A stretch of DNA of 64,000 bases from Anaspis maculata (GCA_949128115.1 OX421963.1:2666001-2730000), one strand, 5' to 3'. Shown: positions 32,456-43,907, numbered from the stretch's first letter. Made by a program: numbers and translations. The notes: generated by a model not told the origin, from the sequence alone.

Positions 32456-33443
32456 TCTTTTGCTGTTTTATTATAATACTGGACTGTTTTGAATTGTTGG
32501 TTTTCAAGTACAGACTTTATTTTATCATAGTTATTTAGTTTGGGTCGTAGCAATTGCTTATTTAGAGGTAATGTCGTCCTCAACCTTCTGTTATATAAGA
32601 TTTGTGCCGGACTTGGTAATTAGTGCGATAGCGGTGTATTCATCAATTCAAGAATAGCCAAGTGGATGTCTGAACCGGCCAATTCCGCTTTCTTTGTTGT
32701 CCTTTTCACCGTACCCACGGCCCTTTCTACCTGTTCAATGGATTTCGGATAATGGGGGCTTGATGTTCTATGTGTGAAACACCAATGTTTACTGAATTCT
32801 TCGAAATCATGCCCATTGAAAAAGGCGGCCCATTATCCGTCATAACAATGGAAGGGATTCCATGTCTGCAGAATATTTCTTTAAGAAATGTTGATATTTC
32901 GGCAAAATTGCTATTCTTGATTTGCCGGACTTCCAGAAATTTGGAAAAATAGTCGATAGCTATTACGTATTTTCCTTTGTCCGTATCGATCATGTCAACA
33001 CCAATTTTTTCCCAAATAATATTTGGTATTTTACGTGGTATTAGCGGCTCCTTTTGATTTTCATTTTTAAAACTCAAACAGATCTCACAGTTATCGATTA
33101 AATTGTCGATGTCATTGCTCATTCCAGGCCAAAAGAAAATGTCTCTGGCTCGCAACTTTGTTTTTTCTTTTCCCAAGTGTGTTTTGTGCAGAAGCTTCAG
33201 CATTTTTCTGCGTAATGTTGCTGGAACTACAACTCGTTCATTTTTGAAAATTATACTATCGTTTGTTGAGAGCTCATCACAGAATGGCCAATAAATTCTC
33301 AAATTAGCATTCATTTTATTTTTTTCGTCCGGAAATCCATCGTGGATAAGTGTGGCCAAATTTACTAAACTCTGGTCTTTCCGAGTCTCTTCTTTAAATT
33401 GCTCCAGTTTCTCCTCAGAGAATGGTAACGTTTCTGTTACCAT
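32456..33443 (-). pseudogene. gypsy integrase, N-terminal and core domains
   Basis: HHCC zinc-binding segment LLHKTHLGKEKTKLRARDIF with DNCEIC, then the DDE core: VDMID, MTDNGPPF, and after a frame break near 32800 SSPHYPKSIEQVERAVGTVK, where the glutamate of VER aligns with the third catalytic residue. It continues to AQILYNRRLRTTLP and FKTVQYYNKTAKE at 32456, where a MITE interrupts it. It would insert element cDNA into the genome. Confidence 0.95.
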
Positions 33444-33457
33444 GCATAGCTGATGCT

Positions 33458-34129
33458 CTATTCGTCACATTTTTCCTTAAATTGTTTGTCGGTGTCTGAA
33501 ATAAAACTTCGAGAAAGTGTATCCGCTATTACCAATTCCGTGCCCTTTTTGTACACTGAATTGAAGGTGTACGGTTGTAGAAGGAGCAACATCCTTTGTA
33601 AGCGCACCGGTGCTGATAAGAGGGGTTTCTTGTGAATGCTCATTAGAGGTTTATGGTCGTTTTCAATGGTTACATCTGTCCGGCCATAAATAAACTGATG
33701 AAATTTATGGCAAGCAAATTTTCTATTTGGCCCCAGCGTTTCTGAGAATCTGTGAAAGCTTTCGACATGAATGATATGGGTTTGTTATTTTGCACCGCAC
33801 CCTTCACTTGACGCATCGCATGATATTGTTATAGGGTCAATAACAGAGAAGAAGTCCAGCACTGGGGCCTTGCTCAATAACACTTTTAGTGCATTGAAAG
33901 CGTTCTCGTGGCGTTCATTCCAATGAAAGCATACTTCTTTTTCGAGTAATTCTCTTAAAGGAGCTGTTACGTCTGTAAAATTTGATATGTTAATATACTT
34001 ATTAACATAATTGACTGTGCCTAAGAATCTTTCGATTGCTTTTTTGTCTGTTGGTCTTTCCATTTCAACAATAGCTTTCACTTTATTGTGATCGACTTCC
34101 AATCCTTTTTCACTGATTATGTGGCCCAT
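33458..34129 (-). pseudogene. gypsy connection domain and RNase H
   Basis: MGHIISEKGLEVDHNKV, RFLGTVNYVNKYI and FHWNERHENAFNALK are the RT connection. ISCDASSEGCGA carries the first RNase H aspartate. After a frame break at about 33785 follow NNKPISFMSKAF and IENDHKPLMSIHKKPLLSAP, then YKKGTELVIADTLSR. All parts are collinear but split over at least two frames. Confidence 0.9.
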
Positions 34130-34212
34130 ATAGTTGACTTGTTTGACAGCAAAATGACACTTGTTTTCATTATATTTAAGGCCGTGCTCTTGAGCTAATC
34201 TCAGAACTTTTT

Positions 34213-34909
34213 CTAGGCGCTCGTTATGCTCTTTAGGCTTTTTCCATACACTAAAATGTCGTCAATGTACGTGTCAACTCCCTCTTGACCGTCAAATATC
34301 TCTCTAATTCGTTTTTGGAACACCTCTGGTGCCGAAGCTATGCCATACGGCAGTCTCAGGAAACAATACCGTCCAAACGGTGTATTAAAGGTGCATAGTT
34401 TACAGCTTTCCTCACAAAGTTTGATTTGCCAGAACCCATTTGAGCAGTCACGAACACTGAAGATTTTGGCACCTTTCAACAATTTACACGTTATGTCTTC
34501 TAGTGTTGGTATATAAAAATGCTCCCTTTTGACAGCATTATTCAAATCTTTGGGATCCATACAGATTCTAATATCAAAATTTTTCTTCGGAACAATAACC
34601 AACGAATTGACCCATTCTGTTGGTTCATCAACTTTTTTGATTATTTGTTGTTTTTCCAGTTCACTGAGTTTATTTTTCAACTTGTTGTACAGAGCAGAGG
34701 GTACTTTCCGCGGCGGGTGAACTTTTGGTACAGCATTTTGGAGTTAGTTCAATCTTATAAGTCGCATTTTTGATACATCCTATACCTTTAAAAACGTCCG
34801 CATATTTGTTTAGTAGCTCATTTATTCCTTTTTTATCACAGCGATTCAATAGTACTGTATTGACTTCGTCCGTTCTTGCTAACAATTTTAGTGATGTACA
34901 CGCTTTCAA
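34213..34909 (-). pseudogene. gypsy reverse transcriptase
   Basis: Starts with the protease-RT linker (KACTSLKLLAR, INELLNKYADVFKGIGC), then the RT: EWVNSLVIVPKKN, ICMDPKDLNNAVKRE, FSVRDCSNGFWQI, FLRLPYGIASAPEVFQKRI and the catalytic YIDDILVYG. Two reading frames are needed (break near 34675). After the YIDD box the frame shifts near 34235, but the continuation SLKEHNERLEKVLRLAQEHG is readable. It copies RNA to DNA in intact elements. Confidence 0.95.
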
Positions 34910-34935
34910 ACCAAGAATAGCCTTATTGATATTTT

Positions 34936-35118
34936 AATTTTAATTAATTTTATTTAATTGTCTTATTTTACGAGGCGACATTCAGCTATAAGCTGCTCTA
35001 CCATGCAACCTCGGGGACAGCACAAAATATCCATGGATGAAGTAGGATTTGAACCCACACAGGGCAGCGCGAATGGTTTGGCTTGCCATCACCTGTACCA
35101 CTCGGCCACCACCGCTCC
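34936..35118 (-). repeat. tRNA-derived SINE
   Basis: On the minus strand it begins GGAGCGGTGGTGGCCGAGTG with a pol III A box (TGGCCGAGTGG at 35108-35098) and B box (GGTTCAAATCC at 35055-35045), spaced as in a class II (Ser/Leu-type) tRNA. The tRNA-unrelated body follows, ending in an AAATTAAAATT tail near 34940. It lies between the protease and RT of the gypsy element, where the reading resumes with INKAILGLKACT. Confidence 0.85.
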
Positions 35119-35200
35119 TCATATCTATCTATCTATCTATCTAAAATTCTATCTCTCTCTATCTATCTATCTCTATCTATTCTATCTCTCATATCTAAAA
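35119..35200. repeat. (TCTA)n microsatellite
   Basis: TATCTATCTATCTATCTATC and shorter runs of ATCT/CTCT next to the 5' end of the SINE. Confidence 0.9.
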
Positions 35201-35341
35201 TTTGAAAGTTTGTCACAACCTGTGCCTCCAGCTTTTACATTTAAATTGCAGGTGCCAACTGGCATTAGTACTTGATTCGAAACCGTTCTTATAACCCCCT
35301 TATTTTGAGACAGTCTTATGTTTTCTTTGAGTTTTGACTTT

Positions 35342-35600
35342 TTAAATATTTGGTGTGAACTCTACATTTAAATCATCATTCAATAAGCAATTCTTCATCC
35401 ATTTATTGGGTCCATCAATTGCATCGATATTTCCAACAAATAAATAGTCCTCCTGACTTACATCTAGGTCGTCAACTTCAACTAAATTAACGTTTTTACA
35501 CATTTTAGCGAAATGATTCTTCTTGTTACAAGCTAAACATGTTTTTTGATAGGCTGGACATTTATTCACAACATGATTGAAACCGCACCGTGCACAATTG
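35342..35600 (-). pseudogene. gypsy nucleocapsid zinc knuckle and start of protease region
   Basis: Contains CLACNKKNHFAKMC, a CX2CX4HX4C knuckle that binds RNA, followed by an acidic linker and KWMKNCLLNDDLNVEF, which in related elements runs into the aspartic protease. The DTGA active site is absent: after VEFTPN the frame stops, and the following sequence to 35215 reads VIRTVSNQVLMPVGTCNLNV, the protease C-terminal half. Confidence 0.8.
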
Positions 35601-35644
35601 TTAATTACCCTGTTGGAAGTACTAATCTGTCGTGGTCCATTTTG

Positions 35645-36212
35645 TTAAAATCGAGCGTTAGTGCTAGATGCTGGATACCTTGCATTTCCGTTGCGTCGTC
35701 GTGTCGCCAAGTTGACTTCATCCTCCTTCTGCTTGTCGGCGTCGCCTTCGATGACTTGTAGCTGTTTTTCGGTCATTTCTGCTATTTTGCAAATTTCCAA
35801 AGCTTGCTTCAGGTTAAGATCTTTTTCACGGAGTAGTCTGTCCTTGATGTGGCGGTCCGAAATTCCCAGGACGAGCTTGTCTCTGATGAGACTATCAGTG
35901 AGGTCGCCAAAAGCACAAGTGGCTGCTAATTTTTGCAACTCAGTGATGTAGTCGACATAGGACTCGGCCTGTTTTTTATTTCTCGTGTTGAACACATATT
36001 TCTCGAATGTTTCGTTTTTTACAGGCACAAGTTTCTCCTCGAATTTCTTCAGGACTTTATCACACAACTGTTTATGATCATTCTCTTCGAATTGCAGCGT
36101 ATTGTGAATTTCCAGGGCCCGGTCACTGATAATGTTTAATAGTATGTATAGCTTCTCAGTTTCACTGTCACCATCGCGTTTGCTGGCCTTCAAATAAATT
36201 TCAAATTTCTGT
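35645..36212 (-). pseudogene. gypsy gag (capsid) fragment
   Basis: The frame QKFEIYLKASKRDG through RALEIHNTLQFEEND, FEEKLVPVKNETFEKYVF and VLGISDRHIKDRLLRE to EICKIAEMTEKQLQ is the retrotransposon Gag capsid of insect Ty3/gypsy elements. It assembles particles around the RNA. The N-terminal ~80-100 residues usual for the family are missing: the match begins directly at a CACCCTGTA motif at about 36230. A stop replaces the residue before QKFEIY. A nucleocapsid knuckle follows in another frame. Confidence 0.85.
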
Positions 36213-36272
36213 CACGCCTTTTTGTACCACCCTGTATGAGATATACCTTCATTTTGAATGGGTTGAATATGT

Positions 36273-36494
36273 ATGGCTCACAAAATAGAAGAATGTATCC
36301 TCACAACTGTGCAAGCTGCTTTAGATTCCGATCATTTTTTCAAAAGTTATGAACATTTGAAAAAATCTCTCAAAATAAAGTTGTCACTTCATCTTGTTCG
36401 CAGTTTATTAGCACGACGTAAATTTGAGGTAGGTGAAATTGATTTAAATGACTTAGGTAAAGGTAATAAAAATCTACGGAACAACAAAATATGA
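36273..36494 (+). other. Possible short gene or exon, unrecognised
   Basis: ATG-started frame of 73 codons, MAHKIEECILTTVQAALDSD to LNDLGKGNKNLRNNKI. The composition is protein-like and non-repetitive. A GAG|GTAGGTG site near 36425 could be a splice donor. No domain recognised. It starts about 40 bp beyond the truncated gag end and may belong to whatever element displaced the gypsy 5' end. Confidence 0.25.
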
Positions 36495-36499
36495 CTTAG

Positions 36500-37856
36500 G
36501 GTCCCTAGACGTATTACAGCCTTATCAATTCAATTGTAGGGAAAAGGGGTATATCACAATACTGACGGACAAAATTAGCGTTACACTTTTTCAAAATACT
36601 GGCACAGACGAACCCGTCAACAGATTTTTCCAAAATTTTTCAAGGAGCAAGCTTGAAGTGTTTTCCTAGAGTCTGCCTCTGTTGTGGGTTGGCTACAAGT
36701 GAATTAGCAGTTTATAAAATAACACAGTTAGTTTTCCATATGGCGGGTACATAGCACTCGTAATGGCATAATCCTGTGTATTCTGATGTACTCAACTGAA
36801 ACAATTTTTTTCTGTAGCCATCCACGGGGATGCTGGAAGCCTGCGGTTGGTGGCGTCTGAAATTCCTCTGTGCTATCTTCACATGAAATCAATGGTACTC
36901 TCCCAACACCATGCTCGCCCCTATGTTTCCAGAAGATTTCGAAGTTTTGTCCAGGTTATCTCAGAGAAATGCAGGATTCATCTGCATTATTGCAGGGAAG
37001 TGCAGCCGAACGTGGATGCAGGAATGAAGGGATTTTTGGAGCCACTGTTACCTTTGAGATGTCTGTGCGGTGCCCGGAAATCACAATTTAAAGTATGATT
37101 GAGTCAGTATTTCATCAGGATCATGTATCACATGCCGAAAGAATCTGCAGTTTTTTTGCACTCGCCTCCCGAGCAGTTTTTTTTCTCCGAAACTGGTATC
37201 AAGTAACTACTTTTTTCGAAATTGATACAATTTTTTTTAAATCTATTCCACAACTTGCGAAATTGGTTTCACTTCTTCTGTTACTGAAATTTGACAAAGG
37301 CTAAAAATGAGCTTCATGGCGAAATTGTTTGTTTTTCGTAGGAACTCAATAATAAATAATTTCTATATTCTTCACAGGTACTTTGAAGAGAAGTCGTCTC
37401 CTTCTGTTGCAAAAGCTATCTCTAATGTGTCCATTCGAACGACTGTATTGATCTGGAAATATGTGGAGGAAAATTGGGTCACTACTTATCCACAGCTAGG
37501 GCGCTAAATGAAGATTGCCTTTGTTCAATACCATAGGATCGAGGACCGTACCTACAGATACACCAGATACACCTAGTGGCAAATCAATCGCAGTTGTTAC
37601 AAGTTCAACGAATGAAATTTTGATCGAGCTCACCAAACCAATTTTTTTTTATGAAATTATGAGAAGAAAGAACACACCAGCTTGTTCTAACGATCTTGTC
37701 ATCAATCATCATTCATAAAAACGGATGTTTCGCCGACGATATACCAGACCAGCAACAGCAATCTGAAGACCTGACATCATACATACTAAGCAGAGCACAC
37801 CTATAATACGTCACTACTATTTTCGATTGCCAGTTCTGATGCACATCCTTTCTTAA
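36500..37856. other. Unannotated stretch
   Basis: No gene, RNA or clear repeat. A TTTTTCTGTAG acceptor-like site at about 36820 precedes an open frame to about 37098, but two frames are open and neither has a motif. Confidence 0.35.
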
Positions 37857-37861
37857 TATTG

Positions 37862-38162
37862 TTAAGATATCTCGCGTACGGGATCGAATATAATTGAGAC
37901 GATCGTTTCAAAACACACACTGTTTATTTCTGCGTACTACAATAACTACACGCCAACAATTATCTACTTGGAATATCGCTGTGATTATCGCTCGCTTGTC
38001 CGCTCGCTGTCTCTTCCAATTCAATACTCCTCTGAGCTGCCGGCTGATGCCTTATACATATAAGGCCTCCGAATAGTGTTCCCGAACTTTCTGTCTACTT
38101 CCAGCAAATTCCATAGTGGCCCGGCATATGCGGTTTCTAGACCATTCCTGAATAATCACACA
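37862..38162 (-). repeat. Possible solo LTR
   Basis: Minus-strand sequence begins TGTGTGATTATTC, has a TATAAGG box near 38060, an AATAAACAG polyadenylation signal near 37928 and GTGTGTTTTGAAACGATCG after it, the layout of an LTR (U3-R-U5). CAATA occurs on both sides (38167-38163 and 37861-37857), fitting a 5 bp target duplication. It ends TTAA rather than CA, so the 3' edge or the class is uncertain. Confidence 0.5.
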
Positions 38163-38650
38163 TATTGCCCGTATAATTCTGCCGGGTTCTGGAACGGCGC
38201 TTCTGCCAAAATGGACAGATGTGCCCTGATCAGGCATTGGAGTCTCCATTCAGTTTCACGTACACGAACGCTCTGGAATGCACCAGATCGCTCCACACTT
38301 CTACACTGGGATCTAATGGATGGAAGAATCCAGAAAGATCGAGTGTTTACCAATATGTACGGGATCGCCGCTCGTAACAATATGAAGAAGGAATGGACCA
38401 GATGACCAGTTTGAAGTGTCCGATGCTCGCGTTGCTATACAATTATTATTATTTTAGTCCACCATCCTGCAATTTTTGAAGTGATTTCGTACCAGTAGGT
38501 ATACCTATGTGACGTCAGAGCAGAACTAGAAAAAAAAATGCAAGTTTCTATTATCCGTTTCACCCTTATTTGCCACACAGCAAGCCATGATATTGTTTTG
38601 TTAGGTTTAGCATACCGACGAAACTATCAGTTTATTGACAAATTTTGACA

Positions 38651-38794
38651 ATGTCAGGTCAAATCAGTTTTCAAGATGCCAAATCATCCCGCATCGAACA
38701 AAAATACAAGTTTGCGGCATATTTAGCACGTTCAGCGCCTACAGTCAGACATGGCCGAAAACATGACGGTGAATGGGACCGTTTTAGTCTTGGG
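38651..38794 (+). other. Exon-like frame inside a foldback
   Basis: ATG start, MSGQISFQDAKSSRIEQKYK, then 28 more codons, ending exactly at GGG|GTAAGTA, a canonical splice donor. The amino-acid composition is protein-like. I found no second exon or known domain. It may be a captured host exon or the first exon of the mobile element's own gene. Confidence 0.3.
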
Positions 38795-39038
38795 GTAAGT
38801 AAAAACTTACGGTTCTTTTACTCTCAGCTCAAGTTTGACTTGAAGTCAAGCAATTCATGTTCAAGTTTCAAATATTGATTCACCTGTGCTTTTTTCTTGC
38901 TTTCCTTGAGCCTAGACCCCTGGCCCAAATTCTTCTCCACGGCGCAGTGTCGTTGCGGTATCATTGTGGCGATATTAGTGAGAAGTCGGTTTGACAGCTT
39001 TGAAAAAATCGATCTTCGGATTATCAATGTCAGAGCTA

Positions 39039-39169
39039 CGGGGTGTTTATAAGAAACTGTGATCGCGGCAGGCATGGGTCAGGCCGAAAAACGCAGCAAC
39101 AGGCGCAATTGTAGTGATCGAAAGCGGATTCCAAAGGCGATGCGATCACAGACGTTTATAAACACCCGG
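39039..39169. mobile_element. Hairpin MITE nested in 38551-39273
   Basis: CGGGGTGTTTATAAGAAACT at left faces ACGTTTATAAACACCCGG at right; GTGATCGC and GCGATCAC pair inside. TA on both sides. Confidence 0.85.
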
Positions 39170-39274
39170 TACATAGCCTTCACGGCGTGAAACCACGTGT
39201 GTGTCTCAAGGATACCAACGTAACTGAAAATTTCCATAGCTTGCTGAGTGGCAAATAAGGGTGAAACGGATAAT

Positions 39275-40637
39275 ACTTCTACATGAGAGCAGAAGAAGAT
39301 TCCTCTTAGTTTATTTGCAAAAACCGTGAAACAAATTGTATAATAGAAGCTCCATCATTGCTATGCTTGGTATTCTTTGGTAGTGCAGAAGGCGGAATGA
39401 TAATCACACAAGCAAGGTAAGAAAAATGGTCGTAAGACAAAAAGAAAGTTCAACATTCTGTTACATAATTTATTTATTTGATTGTTTCGTTAATAGACTG
39501 AATTTGTAATAATTTATTCAGGTACTGTGGTAATAAAAATATAGAATGAAAATACAATGATTTTGAATTTGTCGGGACTGATTTAGGTTAATAGCAAGTT
39601 GATAGGTGAGATAGTCTCCTTGGGTAAAATAATGAAGATTTTAATTTTCGCGGGGTTTTAGGGCGCAGGGCTGCAACCTCGCAAAGAAAAAAAACTTGCA
39701 AACAAAAAATAAAGCTCTCGGAGTGACGTCATCGTGGTCATACAAGGCCATTGTAGAAGCGACCGCGTTTTTGGCGCGGAAAAAATTCAAAATTTGATCT
39801 TCATTGAAAGGATGGGCCAATTTTTTTAAAAATTTTTCTTGGGCGGAAATTATTGTGGATAACGTTTTTAATGATTTTATGAAGTAATCGTCTTAAAATA
39901 AAATTTATGCAAGGACCCTATTCTGGTGAATTTGGATTTCTCAATTTCTGGTGATTTTATGGCTGCTTTTCATTGGCAGCACTGGAAATTTTCACATCAC
40001 AAGGTTGGCTACACATGATGAGTGTCTCCCAGTGTCTCCCATCTCAATCTTACTGCTGCAGTGTCATTCTAGTTCCTCTACCAACAAGAAGCGCAACTGA
40101 ATTGTTATCCAGACCGTTCTTCCGTATTCTCTTCGATTTCATCAACATTGTAAGTATACTTCACTCGTATTTCCTTGATAAAAAAACCATCGGATGCTGT
40201 GTTTTTCTTTCCTTGTAGCATGTATTCGACTTTCAACCTAGTTTTGTCCAAAAATTCTGTCCTGCCACATTTTTTTTCAATAACTGTCAAATTAAGGCTG
40301 GAGCCTAGAACGACAGCTCTGTCACTTTGACGTATAAGACCACGTGCATGCTGCTTTCATGAAGTGAGCGTGGCAAAACTCAAGGGCGTCCTTACTTAAC
40401 CTAAAAACCTGCAAAAGGGCTATTATACCAGTTATTTTGTAACAGTTGAACAGAAAAAAATCGGTGAGGGTAGCTAAATATATGTAGATAAAAATCAGAT
40501 GTTGAGAACTGATGTTTCAATTTTTTGTTTGAAAAATGATTTTTTTACCAAATATTTCGTTTCTGGTTTAGATTTGACTGGCACAGTTACGATTTTGTTG
40601 TTGTATTGAGAGATACGTCGTTGAGCGAATTCCATCA
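39275..40637. other. Unannotated stretch
   Basis: Mostly AT-rich without structure. On the minus strand about 40310-40105 an open, protein-like frame (TEFLDKTRLKVEYMLQGKKN, then EIRVKYTYNVDEIEE) follows a TTTGACAG acceptor-like site but lacks an ATG; it is unassigned. Confidence 0.35.
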
Positions 40638-41076
40638 TACAGGGTGTTTCATGGTAAGATCGACATAAGTAAGAGCAGGTAGAGCTTCGAAATTTTTCCA
40701 ACGCTCTTCACTCTTCGTTTCGAAGTTACAGGGTGATTCGTGTATTTTGTCGATGTTTTGATCGGCCATATCTCTGGAACGAATTGATAGAATAAAACAA
40801 AATTTGGCAGGCACGTTCTACTACCAAACACTTGATACATTGCACTATCGATCAATAGGCCATTTTCCTACTACAGTGCGCTTGCGTTCATTTGTCAAAT
40901 GAGTGAGATTCCCGGCGCGTAATTGAATATTCGACCAGGTTGGTACAAATTCGACTAGAACATACGCGAAAGTGATTGATAGCGATGTTAGGTACAAAAC
41001 TCTCTTATGTATTTGATAGATCATGGATTAACAAAATACTCTTTATTGAAAAAAAAACGCTAGCATTACAAAATTA

Positions 41077-41274
41077 CAGTATCTTTTTCATAATTAATAA
41101 CGACTTGATGTGAATGCGCATGTCAGAAATGCTCATACGCGTCGGTCCGGATTGTAGTGTAGTGACCGTTGCGTTGGGTGACTTTTGGCGTGATTTTGTA
41201 ATTTCGTCATAATTATGTTGTTCCATCATTATCCCCACCACCTTCAAAACTAGTTCCTCGATTTCTTGTTCCAT
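41077..41274 (-). other. Short unrecognised ORF (66 aa)
   Basis: ATG start; MEQEIEELVLKVVGIMMEQH, DEITKSRQKSPNATV, ending IKSLLIMKKIL. Non-repetitive and protein-like, but no known domain and no neighbouring exon. It lies inside the 40638-43020 foldback. Confidence 0.25.
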
Positions 41275-41879
41275 TTATATTCATCCACCATATTTTAATA
41301 TTCACATTCGATATAAACATAGGCAATGATTTTGCAAATGACGAATGACCTTCTCTGCGATATGATATGAACACTCAAAACACTCTGGAGATGTAAATGG
41401 AAGAATTGCACCACCCTGGGTATATCGCTGGTTGTCTCTAGCGGTAACTGCTAATTACCTAGCAAAATGCCGATACGTGCCGCTCTTGAAAAGTACAAAA
41501 ATATTGCCAATATTTTCTATTACGAGCTTCAACTTTGATTACTGTTTGATTTCTACAAAAATATTGATACGAACATTTGGAACACTAAATGTGTTGACAA
41601 TTTGTTTTCCACTTGGGCTTGTTAGGACGATTAGAGCATGAAATTACCATGTAAGGTCTTTCTGCAGTGCAGGATTAATAAGAAAGCTGCTTTTCTAAGC
41701 AAATCGCGTTCTGAAATGGCATAACCTTGAAAACACGTGTCAAAGAACCGCTAAAATGTCTCTGTTGTTTCGCCGTTAGCTGTCGTCTGTCAGAATTTGT
41801 ACCACCCTGCTGACGCTTGCGCTAAGATGGCCTTGAAACAAAAAGGATGTATTGGGAAATTCCAGGGTCGGACTTTTTT

Positions 41880-42425
41880 TATAGGCTATCATTTCTAAAT
41901 TTCAAAATGGCCGACATACCAAAATTCAAGATGGCAGAAGCAATTGAAAACAGGCCTTCTTTTGTTCTCGTTGCTTTTTATTGAAAATTACCAGGTAGGC
42001 TTCGCATCAACTCGCCGTAGCCCCTCAGCAGATGACCCGATTTGATTGGTTGCGGTCTTGGATTATCAAGGGAGGTCTATTCCTTCATAATAATTATTGG
42101 TTTTGACTTTCTGCTCATTATTATTGAAAATCAATAAGGACAAAAAAAAATCTATTTTCAATTGCTTCCGCCATCTTGGATTTTGACAGGTACGTCGTTT
42201 TGTCATATGAAGAAGACAGCCTGTCCGAATGGCTAGCCATTGATACCAAATTTGAGAAAATCGGTTGAGAAATGAGAAAATGGCGGATTGGCGGGCAGGA
42301 TACCTAAATTTGAATTAACTTTTAATAAAAAGCAACGAGAACAAAAGAAGGCCTATTTTCAATTGTTTCTGCTATCTTGAATTGTGACATGTCGGCCATT
42401 TTGAAATACAGAAATGCTTGTCTAT
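41880..42425. mobile_element. Foldback nested in 40638-43020
   Basis: AAATGGCCGACATACCAAAA, TTCAAGATGGCAGAAGCAAT and GGCCTTCTTTTGTTCTCGTT at 41905-41975 face their complements at 42330-42405. The arms meet near 42150. Confidence 0.8.
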
Positions 42426-43604
42426 TCAATTGGCTAGCCAATGCTGGAAAGTTCGATGAAATCGGTGGCGAAATAAAAATTTTAGAAGGAAAAATTCCGA
42501 GAACGGTTTTTTATGGCCCACCCGGTATAGTGACTGTTTTTTTTCGCCAAAAATCGATACTCTGTCTTGAAAAAATATGTATTCGATAGAAACACATATA
42601 ACAGAGAAAGAAAAAATGCGATTTAATTCGAAGTAGGTGAGTAAATATGATAATTATAATGATTCTCAAATAATGGAGGGAAAGAATGGAGGAAAACATT
42701 TACTGGCGTCGGTGACTGGTCCTGGACCTGGCAGCGAAAATATGTTGACGTTGAATAAATGATAAAAAAAACAAGATTTTTGTGAATAGGTGGTGACGTT
42801 CTCAAGACCATTTCAAAATTTTGGTTAAAATCGAAAAAGTGCTTCGGTCATGAGTTCATGGGGGGGGCGGGCAATTGGACCCATTGCCTCCCCCCCCTGT
42901 ACCCGCGCCTGCTATCAATTCGTTTCAAAGATATGGCCGATAAAAAAATCGACAAATTACCTGAATCAACCCTAAACTTCGAAACGAAGAACCTTAGAAG
43001 AATTTCGAAGCTAGATCCTGACTCGCCTTGAAAAACGGCGAAACTGAAGTGTGAAATCATGCGTGAAGTGCTCAGAGAATCAAAATCAAGTTCAACAGGC
43101 AAGTGCGAGGGCGCCATCTGTTAATTAATAGCAGTGATTTACTGATAACAAAAGTTCTGTTTTACTACAAAACCGGTATACTTGTTGCTTTTGCCTCCAC
43201 TCACCAGGCTGCAGCTTTCAGTGACCGTTTACTAAGGGCACCCTTAACGACTTTTTTCAATGTGCCAGATTCAAGGTAGTTCAAAATGCTGTTGTGTCGA
43301 ATTCTGAGATTTTTCACCGTTATTTCAACAAATATCAAATAAATTTCAAGCATTATTTGTCTAAATATTCGAAAGATTGACATGTCAGTTCGCTAGTCAC
43401 GAGCTTTTTTTTTGGTATAACTATTTCAGTATAAGTATTCCAGTGATTTTCAATCAGATTTCAAAACTTTTCTAGTGGGTTGAACGGGCTCAAGTGCCAG
43501 GTCCTTGTGGTTTCAAATTGTATTTTCAACAGACCATAGTGTTGTTCTGTTTTATCTTTAGCTAAATTCATTCAGCTTAGTCTCGTCATTCAGTTTTTGC
43601 TTTG

Positions 43605-43899
43605 ATCTGGACGCCAGAGATCTGAACCTCTGACATCATTTCGGGCATCATACGGAAACGAAACAACAACAGCTTCATTTGCAATTCGCGATTCATCTTT
43701 TCCCGACACAAGATGGTTTCTAAATGCGAAATGACATGAGCAGTGACAACCAAACAGCCAATGACATCAAAGTCACATAACTGAAGGAAACCAATCATCG
43801 TCAATGCATGCCGCTTTTGGCGGCCATCTTGCAACGGGAAGAATCAATTTAAAATCGCGAATATCCGTTTCAATTCCACTTCCTTACCAAGTATTCTCA
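43605..43899 (+). promoter_or_regulatory. Upstream region shared with the 338-aa gene
   Basis: Collinear with 13700-14100 (see the blocks listed there), including GCCGCTTTTGGCGGCCATCT. It lacks the hairpin MITE of the other copy. It continues after the hAT-like element at 44437 up to CATTTTCCAG at 44478-44487. The shared flank shows that the genes arose by DNA duplication, not by reverse transcription. Confidence 0.55.
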
Positions 43900-43907
43900 T
43901 TTGTCAT

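Larger units (their letters stand above)
32022..36212 (-). mobile_element. Decayed Ty3/gypsy retrotransposon
   Basis: Minus-strand order gag (36212-35645), zinc knuckle (about 35560-35520), protease remnant, RT (34909-34213), RNase H (34129-33458), integrase (33443-32456 and 32254-32022). Frameshifts near 34235, 33785, 33450 and 32800, loss of the protease active site, a SINE between protease and RT, and a MITE in the integrase tail show that it is dead. Gag begins mid-domain next to ACCACCCTGTATGAG, so the 5' end was lost or replaced; no LTR was found at either end. Confidence 0.9.
38551..39273. mobile_element. Foldback element flanked by TA, with nested hairpin
   Basis: Ends TTATCCGTTTCACCCTTATT and AATAAGGGTGAAACGGATAA, both flanked by TA, continuing with TGCCACACAGCAAGC and its near complement. 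It carries a hairpin MITE at 39039-39169 and a short exon-like frame at 38651. Confidence 0.9.
40638..43020. mobile_element. Degenerate foldback
   Basis: Left arm 40638-40800 (TACAGGGTGTTTC, CTTCGTTTCGAAG, GAACGAATTGATAG) faces right arm 42900-43020 (CTATCAATTCGTTTCAAAG, CTTCGAAACGAAG). The arms are clearly diverged and of different quality. It contains an inner foldback at about 41880-42425 and a short minus-strand frame at 41077-41274. Confidence 0.7.

Noticed and set aside
36847..37098. Two overlapping plus-strand frames after an acceptor-like TCTGTAG
   Set aside because: Two frames are equally open and neither has a motif or a partner exon.
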